The notes under the pieces: generated by a model
Seen by the model: the letters and a program-made list of their open reading frames with translations, nothing else
Database searches by the model: none
Told to the model about the DNA's origin: nothing
Program-made: the position numbers and the translations under genes
Shown here: piece by piece, positions 22,101 to 27,139 of the stretch
Numbering within the stretch: the first letter of the stretch is position 1
Layout of the letters: each line of letters opens with the position of its first letter
Assembly (NCBI GenBank): GCA_039105265.1
Contig: JAPFFF010000003.1
Coordinates: 5,890,001 to 5,954,000, forward strand
Reading direction: 5' to 3'
Source of the DNA: Tritrichomonas musculus
Taxonomy: Eukaryota > Parabasalia > Tritrichomonadida > Tritrichomonadidae
DNA: 64,000 bases

Positions 22101-24347
22101 GATTACAATAATAGTAATGAAGATACTAGCAACAACAATAATAATAATAATAACGAAGAAGCTAATAATTATTTGCCAGTTTTATCTTCATCACGCGTTT
22201 TCCACTTCGGTTTTAACCAACTTGTTGATGTTTACAAGCCTGCAGTTGTTCTTGAAATATCAGAAGAAGCTCTTGAAATTGATTTAGATATCTCATCAGG
22301 TCCAATTAAAGCAAAGATTGAAAAAGCCGATCAATACACGATTAACTTATCAAACTCAAATCCAGTTGAAAGAAACTTGTTCATCGATACCAATAATAAC
22401 AATTATTCAATAATCTTCTCAAACGGTCTCTCCTACTCCCACACTGAATCATTTGAAGCGATCAATGAGGACATTGACAACAATGACCTCGAGGCGCTCT
22501 CATCAATCAGTCCCGATGCTCGTTTGATGCTGATCAAGCGACAGATGAAAGAGATCAAAGACCTTCGCTCCGAGCTAGTCAAGAGGGGCGTTGCAAACGA
22601 GTCCATAAAGAAGAAGTACGACAACCTCAAGTCGGCAGCTCGTGAATGTCTCATGAAGCATTTCAGCGATGTTCGAAGACTGACGGATGACAATGTCAGT
22701 TTGAAAGAGCAAGTCGAATCCCTTCACAAGCTTGTTGGCTCCAATCTGGACTCAGCGCAGCAGTCCATATTGTCGCTGATGCGTCACAAAGTCATTGCTT
22801 CTTTAGACTTCGCCGATAAAATAACCGTTTTTGAAAAAGTCCCTTTGAATAGGAAATTGACCATCCAAGGTGAAAATGTACTAGAAATTGATCGTCCTGA
22901 CATTCGAGCTGGCACCAAAGTTCTTGTCACGTTCACCGCCGAGGACGTTGAGCCGAACGATAGTGAATTTGAGAGGTTCCTTTCAAAAAGAGGAATTTCG
23001 GTTAAAGAAGACGATCAAAAAATGCATTCAAAAAGTTACTATAAGGTGAATAAGTTGTATTTGTCAAATTTGACAGCTTCAGTTGATTGCCGATCAACTT
23101 TCTCAAATTTGAGACAAACCGGAAAAGTGACACATGTGAGTGAGCCGCCTTCCTATCGTTCATTTGCATTGAAAGTGTCTGACTCTTCAGACACTTTCGA
23201 AAAACCTGAGCCAAAGAACGAATTTTCTTTCTCTTTCTACCATCTTCGCGTCTCACGTCCGAAGTTTCCTCCTGTTCTTCATCTCGAAGACAACAGCACC
23301 ATTGCTCACATTTGCACGCCTCTTCCTCCGCCAGTGCAGCCAACGACAGCAACTCCAGATCAAGGCGAAGAGAAAGAAGAGAAATCTGGAAATGACAGTG
23401 ATTCTGTTTTGAATGAAAAGAAAGAGAAATCTATTGAAAAAGTGGTTCAAAAGACGTTAAGAAGAAATATTGTGAGAAACTCTTTCTTCATCGAAAATGA
23501 CAACGGTTTTAAGAACTTTTCTAACGATAAAAGTGCTCCTTTGAACGGTTTCTATTGCTCGTTTGTGAATGCTTCATCATTCTCAATCTTGCCTCAAGAG
23601 AAGCCAAGGCTCGTGCAAGCCTGCAACGAGCAGTTCGAGGCTTCGGCTGTTTCACCTTCGGAATTGCACGTTAAAAAGACGCAGGCATTTGACTTTGCTT
23701 ATGAAGCTTCAGATGAAACTGATTCGGATTCAATAGAGGCTATTGTTTCGAGACCACTTATGCTCTCAATTCCTATTGTTCACTCTGTAGCTTCCTCTGA
23801 AGAAAAGAAGAAGAAAGATAGAGATGATAATGATTTCGAAATTCAGATTTCTTACGAATTCTTCAATTTGGATAGAAATAATAAAGAAAAATTAGCAATT
23901 GATGATGCTTCTTCATTCTATGAAGTCTCTGGAGATGATACATTAAATGCAGATGATGATAATTCTAAGAGAGAAAAATTACAATTATCTCCTTCAATCG
24001 CTAATAGCTTCAATAAAAAGCCGAGTGCAGGTAAAAAGTCTCCTAAACCAGAAACTCTCGCTGCAGAAAATATTTCGCCTAATGTTTCAGATAATGATAA
24101 CAAATTCGAGAAAGAAATATATCAATCAGAGGTGAAAGATCTGCAAATATCAGAGTTTGATACATTTGAAATGCTTCCAGAAGATAATCAAAATGATTCC
24201 GAAATGGTTATTACCATGCTTCGTAGAAGAGTGACAACATTAAACGAGGAATTAAAGATGCAAAATCTAAGGCAAAGTGAACTTATTTCTGAGATGGCCC
24301 ATATTCGTTCTAATTATGAAGATCTATTGAGATCAAGAGCACAATAA
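7104..24347 (+). CDS. Giant 5,747-residue repeat protein, function unknown
   Basis: A single frame of 17.2 kb without stop or intron. I start it at ATG 7104; three bases further upstream is a TTG. The whole protein is built around a degenerate short motif spaced roughly 20-35 residues apart: hydrophobic-x-hydrophobic-S/N, about five residues, then an acidic/hydrophobic pair. Examples are INFSISSPEI, LTISTQLNEFELP, LGISPESIVEQ and FELSEPSQYSVQF. Glu-rich linkers lie between. Large blocks between about 10.9 and 19.8 kb are near-identical copies of each other. Residues about 5130-5235 and the last 50 residues are coiled-coil. There is no transmembrane segment, signal peptide or enzyme motif. A structural scaffold, possibly cytoskeletal, is a guess from size, repeats and coiled coils only. 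Confidence 0.85.
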   Translation: MSILSASDSSGGTSNSKNPLIIATTAFCFDFFEETESSQNNRNDITNKKQFSISNYDLVSFDTNKCELEKLHNELIFKNDNSFVNSSSILPMNFKFDHKDDITIAPIRFEDLFEPTSDNDLLPVLSKSDNLTEITIEPTKETQSQNNEKFHDHTSTQFELSTPEFILSKENTTNFDVSDANTLNSTPFDNYHTEPIVNFELSEMTVFDSNLEKIILNDHLFEISNEPNYFEISSQDVRKLHQENKASSSNGEENSELESPIQRQPPQLFSHIYSIENVIHDIYYPINLTVFNNSSTPTNSEFDDNEDRNHDYDDNKVTLQIESCEKLDIISDQRPFSEFVMSDPQSFVQELDSSLFEDTNEENVKDKNSKLNFNFVQTDHFDLLLDSSKDRSLEYNLTNSIIYSQNDSTKFDIQKPPNQLSLIPTSSIFDFAAIQSNIQTSTPSQRDIISNEPLNLIFEQQQHTDIYIEPILSYISPFECFDFDPNLTSDTYLHHEGQTEVPFNNDDKKINALSLFTQNDLFTQEPSHIDEFESRKSKKEVVHFALSDLFVVDHCISDDELRELLKIEEPLFDIVSNSEMVSLNISPNDKHDSLDISDMFSPDCSQYAQEMTQFELSQPNSLQSFIDNNENKGTEMIVEEESENEMKDDLEICFVDDFCLSDKGPLDTFSLQMSENNQIFSQQEKESLKSANIQLFIEELDSFNLYEAPSSNLSFLFNAQNVNVDSEPNFFHQQEKETEKDDKSLSKLTFSDIEEIDASTLNANSVVFEESPITVNASVPYSLLSSDLAICNDMFTEIKQTEVSLEFSHENESVDVNPDISFIERNLQASSRKGKENEEEEEEEQQKQRKERVDLSLSDFELNKLIEDAINENEAESSNKYNISSIEPINVILSQQPEELQITTSPIESIVSRTDSIRQPLSLSEPTINERNEEDKENHQNEDLQIEEEEEELESDVHNDELPLKSRNLNVTLHISEPATLETQNEEDDSVLEKSSQKVMFGLSDSIFFNSAEHEHNLAVSGVEDHHYESSLGDNSLCNFLIASEEPNDEVLSPKNETRQESTRSLNLLISEPTEIDIQKSAEMKSFEIGSSSVIIDYFDHSENKFEIKTVSVYEKPQLQATSEDESKHEIELMPSSVNCSEFVAPSLESHLSISAQNDEFSLAPSEKENEKETSVEADKENLLISEVSAFDKAESISFTNSPVSHITSLELDQKDLSYSMNNDLFDEKPNESKFDVSSKAELLESQPQSFEISLIEDEKEEKKSQQKIDFVSDVSQFDVAPLIQHLKNILTVNEVAHYEIAKEEEEFNSHISRDISFIRREFDIYNTSTDIYEQQERRELEIDERSFIEEERYDIRIKELNLSDASNIEHCILNTSDNLEISEPKNIIDLLGNNNESESEYHHHDHSLVIEEFHLESMTPMNDNYNDDNDDNNQEHIELTISTQLNEFELPPISDKQNVDQGTDSMIRPPLEISHNVIHEISPSNTEESLEISKEETDNKPPVSLDETLSFDFSEIMKEKTIIDDESVIRIEHNDLPSFEFSEATSCIASDEDNLTRAVYEIHHQEPEFIDIKGRESKVENREICNVVSYEQNEENKFVEEEEEEKERKKLEISINNEYTTIEEYGNEREEDEAKVVGSGGDQARTIEVQEIFSNDSSLARDSMELKYSECIQIFDIESKIEHELKMTRCEEINIEQQQLEENREHQRVDLCIVSQEEQAKFVEEEILKKEEIEIIFDEHSVWEFSGESETPIIEMSDKQEYNKYERENSTISISSPEIIYESSFKVEPTLNITETKFIYSQNSSKEEQEPEPEQEPSMTNRSELCICDKEIIFEQLEQEKEEGKLKEEEEEGIKEAEEPKEETKNELHICENANNNINITESNKSELECSAVETYSKEEEANFELSELSQYSIQFDETQSQSQSPPKELELEEEEEEPEEPNESNNKQLYINENSYNSYEVKEKEEIKNILSVNEITHYEIPQSEEEENHQQQEITKKLVLDEISNFEVIPQITNKLTINEISPFEVVSQTTKKLALNKISQIEVIPQSKELMYSINEEVFDAKPSESQFDSSIKVELLESGSQSFEISQKDEKIDFVSEVSQFDVAPLIQHLKNILTVNEVAHYEIAKEEEEHNDNDNEEEELVSHTTRDISNVPHQFEIFRTSTDIHDEKVRTQLAIDSNPIIVHSSKDESFELSEFNTLAEVENTEINSLSLSSFVIHELAPQDTRSQQSEDGRHHLQISHEVIQEIEPAQEQDEDRIQQINFSISSPEILSNEEEEQNKTNKGEGEDKVELNISKEEDIEIFEKKETNEDSHVIDSESIIEFSLHTKPAFSISDSIHEVSLEDTDNEQEQREDRKEDESKQVTLSIESQTDLFDLFEEEIQNNQRPVPLTGEGSLIEFQHLRTEHPIEIGEEIEHSTTEQGELPQSIEISPIDVIYESPTKTRRKKSPQNIDFVSDVSQVDVAPSIKHLKNILTVNEVAHYEIAQKEDEEPISSLATRRDISNVPHEFEIYTTSTDIYDTRERNQLEINEQRIFDHLHEDLIESQFELSDLNTLTEIQSLEKSELHVSKKLVFEETENENNEQQQQLNFSHVVIHELQPVLEDQEHKDLSLIEQNDVVYDQAPHGSEEDREKSLNFSISLPEIITNEEDEQKMTTKVMIDDESIIELEQSENPSFELSDIVHENYSEEDEVNLLSKKFSIQHQKAEFIDNKSEIQGHKQEDQNKAQLYISLQDEFEQVLNLPEMDMSDVHDYSKSEAKQVNVSISPTEIIYESRIVNEQAFNITIPAEVYSQIREESGTDQEIKEPKEETKNELHICENANNNINITESNKSELECSAVETYSKEEEANFELSELSQYSIQFDETQSQSQSPPKELELEEEEEEPEETNESNNKQLYINEYSYNSYEVKEKEEIKNILSVNEITHYEIPQSEEEENHQQQEITKKLVLDEISNFEVIPQITNKLTLNEISPFEVVSQTTKKLELNKISQIEVIPQSKELMYSINEEVFDAKPSESQFDSSIKVELLESGSQSFEISQKDEKIDFVSEVSQFDVAPLIQHMKNILTVNEVAHYEIAKEEEEHNDNDNDNDNDNDNDNEEEEFNSHISRDISFIRREFDIYNTSTDIYEQQGRRELEIDERSFIEEERYDIRIKELNLSDASNIEHCILNTSDNLEISEPKNIIDLLGNNNESESESEYHNHDHSLVIEEFHLESMTPMNDNYNDNYNDDNDDNDDNDDNDDNNQEHIELTISTQLNEFELPPISDKQNVDENQPEIKLNLSLSEQESIYDQAPLSNEERINFSISSPEIITNEENEQNEETETQEPQHREIATMVDEASIIEHEHSENPSFELSEAIHENTFKNESNLTRAAYEIHHQEPEFIDIKGSESKVENREICNVVSYEQNEENKFVEEFHIESMTPMNDDNDDNDDNNQEHIELTISTQLNEFELPPISDKQNVDQGTDSMIRPLLEISHNVIHEISPSTTEESLENAKEETDNKHPVSLDETLSFNFSERMKEKTIIDDKSVIRIEHNDLPSFEFSEATSCTASDEDNLTRAVYEIQHQEPEFLDIKGNESKVENREICNVVSYEQNEENIFVEEEEEEKEEERERNKLEISINNEYTTIEEYGNEREEDREHQRVDLCIVSQEEQAKFVEEEILKKEEIEIIFDEHSVWEFSGESETPIIEMSDKQEYNKYERENSTISISSPEIIYESSFKVEPTLNITETKFIYSQNSSKEEQEPEPEQEPSMTNRSELCICDKEIIFEQLEQEKEEGKLKEEGKEEEEEGIKEAEEPKEETKNELHICENANNNINITESNKSELECSAVETYSKEEEANFELSEPSQYSVQFALLQEPEIRIEEEEEEPEKELPKEKHEIHLAINEGSILEEERYERESSELIISSASIQEASNNDEQINNEKQPETKNELGISPESIVEQSSKELSCTLTEQESIYDQEPANDGEGINFSISTPEILPLNVTDEKAKRFEVDDESIHAFEKGQNEGALNELSINEVADYEVVFDELQNAPSVSRDIQNVARREFEIFNDETDIYEERSLAQLIISSASAHENADEQAETKSELAVSQQSVIEKASSESIQLNISSEINEFESQQSSEQQDAETSTEGRHQLQISHEVIQEIEPAQEQEQQEQVERKQQINFSISSPEIFSNEEEENKTNKDEGEDKVELNISKEEDIEIFEKKETNEDSRVIDSESIIEFSLHTKPIFSISSTNHEISLEDAKEDGETSHRRATLSIENQRDLFDLFEEEIQANNKSLALEEQESQYIEIKNQPNPIEITSADIVYESPLLDSQEATEQQPQSEAQQKKSSELQICEAESGSFNNDDQESKIELKCSDIETYSIAGTATFELSEPSQNIIRFDPHQIELSIASFEGIDIVSSGPEREAEDGILIEEEEEEAESDADASKEASKDKERSIKLAINEDSFNLFESPPPANEQGSPIDESNNFEKERSGTELSNDVISFETPNKDTGNRPSLDSDSVIQIEQNESPAFDVSEAVHEQRNDVLVRDGLSRMRISNNSQSYEQRVSPALFSYEANDIFSIDQIRSEKENQKKELNETVILESSLPIEFENFFNSQNEISDSLCLSSSNVTNTQISNDIHSFEIQNNSELNGLSVSNEIESSFGPTIQNFSFTYNVEQFDIVSNVSVIDKNVDLPSKRVDVSISASLSNENLISQNDKVDLIVSPLSLNEVIGVGSDLVLVAGTQLDLPPSDSIVRNEYHGEKLNLVTSLAQEYQVHSDNDSNLSIGLSGQFDQPQRNDELAISPCNGQIDIEPSNVILQSNENEQVTIERNHTDLLVNKVVEENQIFEVSTNNDRLNNQLSESYFLSMNIMNSSDDSENSNENEPMKDLNSIIQERNMSIKERLTIESFDDIGGDYSSNTNLLENSSTFTVFDYDQRIEAKNCQINSIEQVSFEPYESLYEIMNINSFDIIPQQDSNIHPIVTDDNAPKKHIKLEVAQPQVNEINDDYNNSNEDTSNNNNNNNNEEANNYLPVLSSSRVFHFGFNQLVDVYKPAVVLEISEEALEIDLDISSGPIKAKIEKADQYTINLSNSNPVERNLFIDTNNNNYSIIFSNGLSYSHTESFEAINEDIDNNDLEALSSISPDARLMLIKRQMKEIKDLRSELVKRGVANESIKKKYDNLKSAARECLMKHFSDVRRLTDDNVSLKEQVESLHKLVGSNLDSAQQSILSLMRHKVIASLDFADKITVFEKVPLNRKLTIQGENVLEIDRPDIRAGTKVLVTFTAEDVEPNDSEFERFLSKRGISVKEDDQKMHSKSYYKVNKLYLSNLTASVDCRSTFSNLRQTGKVTHVSEPPSYRSFALKVSDSSDTFEKPEPKNEFSFSFYHLRVSRPKFPPVLHLEDNSTIAHICTPLPPPVQPTTATPDQGEEKEEKSGNDSDSVLNEKKEKSIEKVVQKTLRRNIVRNSFFIENDNGFKNFSNDKSAPLNGFYCSFVNASSFSILPQEKPRLVQACNEQFEASAVSPSELHVKKTQAFDFAYEASDETDSDSIEAIVSRPLMLSIPIVHSVASSEEKKKKDRDDNDFEIQISYEFFNLDRNNKEKLAIDDASSFYEVSGDDTLNADDDNSKREKLQLSPSIANSFNKKPSAGKKSPKPETLAAENISPNVSDNDNKFEKEIYQSEVKDLQISEFDTFEMLPEDNQNDSEMVITMLRRRVTTLNEELKMQNLRQSELISEMAHIRSNYEDLLRSRAQ
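10911..19810 (+). repeat. Segmental duplications inside the giant ORF
   Basis: Near-identical pairs seen at nucleotide level: about 12684-13517 with 15537-16370 (offset 2853), plus a shorter third copy at about 18510-18655; 10911-11487 with 16250-16927; 11339-11999 with 17358-18028; 12217-12684 with 18029-18510; 13828-14105 with 19522-19805. Differences are scattered single bases and in-frame length changes in GATAAT and GATGATAAT microsatellites. All copies stay in frame. Confidence 0.9.
16364..16411 (+). repeat. GATAAT microsatellite encoding (Asp-Asn)n
   Basis: Seven Asp-Asn hexamers lie here; the duplicated copy at about 13511-13528 has only two or three. A related GATGATAAT array lies at about 16793-16850, with shorter versions at 11386-11405 and 17389-17418. 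Unit sizes are multiples of three, so the frame is kept. Confidence 0.85.
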
Positions 24348-24689
24348 TTAATTTTAACCGGTTTGAAACATTATATATATATAACATAGATATAAATTAT
24401 TTTATTAAATTAATGTTTTTTATAAAAATAAGCAATTTGAATATCCTACCATTTATTATTATTATTATATTAAAAACTATTTATATAAATATTGAAACTC
24501 TCAAAAACAATCTAAATCTTGTCATTTGTGTAATTTTTATTTCTCATTAATTATCTTTTATGATTTTGAAAACTTAAAAAAATAAAAATGAAAGTTAGAA
24601 TAGTGTAAAAAGAGATGTACTACTATATTTTTCATTTAATAAAACAAAATTTAACAAAACTATAAATTATTCAATCAAGAAAAAATGTC
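24348..24689. other. Convergent intergenic spacer
   Basis: AT-rich spacer between the 3' ends of the giant ORF and the STPGR-repeat gene. It contains short TA and ATT runs; no gene or RNA seen. Confidence 0.5.
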
Positions 24690-25898
24690 TTATGATAGAA
24701 GGCCTGGCACTACAGAATGATCTACTTTTCTTCCAATTGTAAATTTTGGTCCTGAATCAACAGGATGAGCTTGAAAATATCCTGGTGATTCATTAACAAT
24801 CTTACTGTCGACTCTTGTATGAATGTTAGTCTTTGGTGGTGAAGGAAGAACTTTATCATAATCTGGGTTGTATTTGCCAGGTCCTGGGCCTTCGACTGTT
24901 CCAGTATCTTTTCCGAAATTCCTTGCTTTGATTGTGTATTTGGGTCCTCTTGAACCTTCTGCTTGAGCATTATACTTTCCTGGGCCTGGACCAGGAGAAA
25001 TTTCACTTTTCAATTCATGTTTCGAAGTAAGAGAATGCTTGATCGATCCTTGTGCAAAAGGTGGAGGCATATAATTTGGTCCTGGAGTTGAGTCAGTACT
25101 TAATGATCGTCCACGTGTTGAAAACGAATATTTTGGTGATTCATTGCCAGTTATATCAGGAAGTTTTTGATATGGTGCTCCTGAAACATCATCCTTAATT
25201 GAACATCTTGGACGCACAGTATATCTAGGAGATCCTTGGCCAAATTGGGAATTAATTGTATATTTACCAGGGCCAGGAAAGTTATCATGAGATAATTCTT
25301 TTCCTCTACGGTGAAAAACACTTGATTTTGTATCAAGCTGATGAGGGACATTATATGGCCCTGGAGTAATTTGGGGCTTTTGATCGCCAACTTTGCTCCT
25401 AATATGTGTTTGAGGTGCATTTGACAATACATTGTCATAATTAGGATTATATTTTCCAGGGCCTGGGCCAGATGGTTTTTCTTCAGCAAATTTTCGGTTT
25501 CCTACAGTCCATCTTGGTGAAGACGAAGAAACGTTAGTATCGTATTTGCCGGGGCCTGGAGAATCAACGCCTAGAGTGCGTTTTTCAACTGATTTTCCAT
25601 GTAGAGCAACTCTTGGAGAATTCTGCCCAAATGGAGGAGGAACATAGGAAGGACCTGGTGTTGGTTCAACTTTTGGATCTTTTGGACGACTGGCTAATGA
25701 TTTTTTAAGGCCAGTACCAATTGTATTTGGGTTATAAGTATATCCAGCTGTATTTGTATTATTCTTATCTTCAGGACGATGTTTAATAGTATAGCGTGGG
25801 GTGTCATGTCCAATTGTCGAAGGAACAGCATAATCAGCAGGACTTGGAAATTTTTGTTCCTTTGATGTAAGGTGAATAATTGTTGCTGTGCTAGTCAT
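24690..25898 (-). CDS. STPGR (H-SHIPPO/ODF3-like) repeat protein
   Basis: 402 residues from the ATG at 25898. The chain is made of about ten Pro-Gly-rich repeats of roughly 30-40 residues, each with a core such as GPGPGKYNPNYDNVL, TPGPSYVPPPFG or SPGPGKYDTN, followed by a basic P-R/K-(Y/W)-T segment. This is the sperm-tail PG-rich repeat of the ODF3/CIMAP and Shippo families, which line axonemal doublet microtubules or associate with other stable microtubules. A flagellar or axostyle microtubule role in a trichomonad is the family-based inference. The repeats fill nearly the whole protein and no other domain is seen. It is the last gene of a minus-strand run; each neighbour has its own spacer, so co-transcription is not implied. 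Confidence 0.9.
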   Translation of the reverse strand: MTSTATIIHLTSKEQKFPSPADYAVPSTIGHDTPRYTIKHRPEDKNNTNTAGYTYNPNTIGTGLKKSLASRPKDPKVEPTPGPSYVPPPFGQNSPRVALHGKSVEKRTLGVDSPGPGKYDTNVSSSSPRWTVGNRKFAEEKPSGPGPGKYNPNYDNVLSNAPQTHIRSKVGDQKPQITPGPYNVPHQLDTKSSVFHRRGKELSHDNFPGPGKYTINSQFGQGSPRYTVRPRCSIKDDVSGAPYQKLPDITGNESPKYSFSTRGRSLSTDSTPGPNYMPPPFAQGSIKHSLTSKHELKSEISPGPGPGKYNAQAEGSRGPKYTIKARNFGKDTGTVEGPGPGKYNPDYDKVLPSPPKTNIHTRVDSKIVNESPGYFQAHPVDSGPKFTIGRKVDHSVVPGLLS

Positions 25899-26453
25899 GA
25901 TAACTCAAAATAACGTATAATAGAAGTTCAATGATATATAATTTTTTGAATGTACTATTCAATTTTTATGCGAAATTTCAGATATTTTTCAGAAAAAAAT
26001 TGTGCATATTTTACAAAAAATTTACCTATTTATATCTTTACTGATTTATGATAATTTTAAATAAAAATATTAATTAATATATATTGGTTTGAACTTTAAA
26101 TTTATTATTATAAGTATGATTATTTATGATTTTAAATGATATCATAAATCATTATATAAAAATTTTGCTAGTTAGATAGTATCACTAGCCATCAAAAGCA
26201 TTCAAATGAACTGAAGTCAAAAAAATTATCGATGACAATAGCAAACATTGCAAAAAGCTAAAATAATTATCATTAATTCAAGTAAAGAGATGAAATATGA
26301 TGATTAAAAAAAATGAAAGTGAATGAAATATGACATTGTTAGAAAAGAAAGTGATGATGATTGAATTAATAAAAAAGATTTTGTAAATATTCGTATAAAA
26401 AATAAATATAATTTAAAATTAACAAAAAAATAAGTAGAAAACATAGATATATT
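25899..26453. other. Intergenic AT-rich spacer
   Basis: No coding signal. The part next to 25899 should hold the promoter of the STPGR gene. No repeat or RNA recognised. Confidence 0.4.
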
Positions 26454-26879
26454 TCATGGATGTGAGTTAGGCTCAAATCTTTGCATCCATGGTGTGTTCG
26501 CAGCAATAACGTCTAACATTTGGCGGATTCTTCCTAACCATTTTTCTGCTTCGGCGCAACTTTCGTCCAAATCTTTAACATCATTTTCATAAGATTCTGC
26601 TTTTTGGCTAAGGGTATCTTTAATTTCTTGAATATCTTTTCCAATGCATGTTTCATCATTTGCTTGGTCAATAATATTATCAATGTTTTTTGTTTTTTTT
26701 ACGATTTGATCAGCAAGTTGAGGTAATTGATCAAATTTAATTTGATTTGGATCATTTCCTGAATTTGAAGAAGCAGCGTCTCTTTGAATATTTGATATCG
26801 TAGTAAACATAGTATTTAATAGATCTGCAAATGCTTCTTGAAGCATTCCAACATGATCAGGTATACTCGTTGTAGTCAT
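26454..26879 (-). CDS. MED21: Mediator complex subunit 21 (Med21/Srb7)
   Basis: 141 residues from the ATG at 26879, close to the usual Med21 length. Residues about 7-30 (DHVGMLQEAFADLLNTMFTT) match the family's opening helix (LQDxVxxLxxxFxxxI). FDQLPQLADQIVKKTKNIDN and the next residues (about 48-70) match the second conserved helix, with the LAxxIVxKxKxIDxxID pattern. The C-terminal half is a long helix with heptads (KDLDESCAEAEKWLGRIRQM) corresponding to the Med7-binding coiled coil. Med21 with Med7 forms the hinge of the Mediator middle module, which links activators to RNA polymerase II. The match is by helical pattern and length, not by a catalytic residue, so another short coiled-coil protein remains possible. 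Confidence 0.7.
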   Translation of the reverse strand: MTTTSIPDHVGMLQEAFADLLNTMFTTISNIQRDAASSNSGNDPNQIKFDQLPQLADQIVKKTKNIDNIIDQANDETCIGKDIQEIKDTLSQKAESYENDVKDLDESCAEAEKWLGRIRQMLDVIAANTPWMQRFEPNSHP

Positions 26880-27139
26880 TAAGTTTTACGACTTTTTACC
26901 TAACATTTCAAATGTTGAAAACTTTTTGAATAATCTCAAATAAAAAGTTGACTTAATATTGAGAAACATCAGATTTATATCTTAAGTAAACGTGAAGCCC
27001 AAAGAAAAAAAAAAGTATAAATTTTATATATTTTCTATTAGAAATTGCAAAGTTTTCATTCTTATTATTTATTATACATATATATGAAAAAAAAATAATA
27101 ATTTGCTTACAGAAAGCTAAAAATAATTCTAATTAATAC

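Noticed and set aside
7104-24347. Several LxIS words in the giant protein as pLxIS-type signalling motifs
   Set aside because: That motif belongs to animal innate-immune adaptors; here LxIS is just part of the repeat core in a protist protein.
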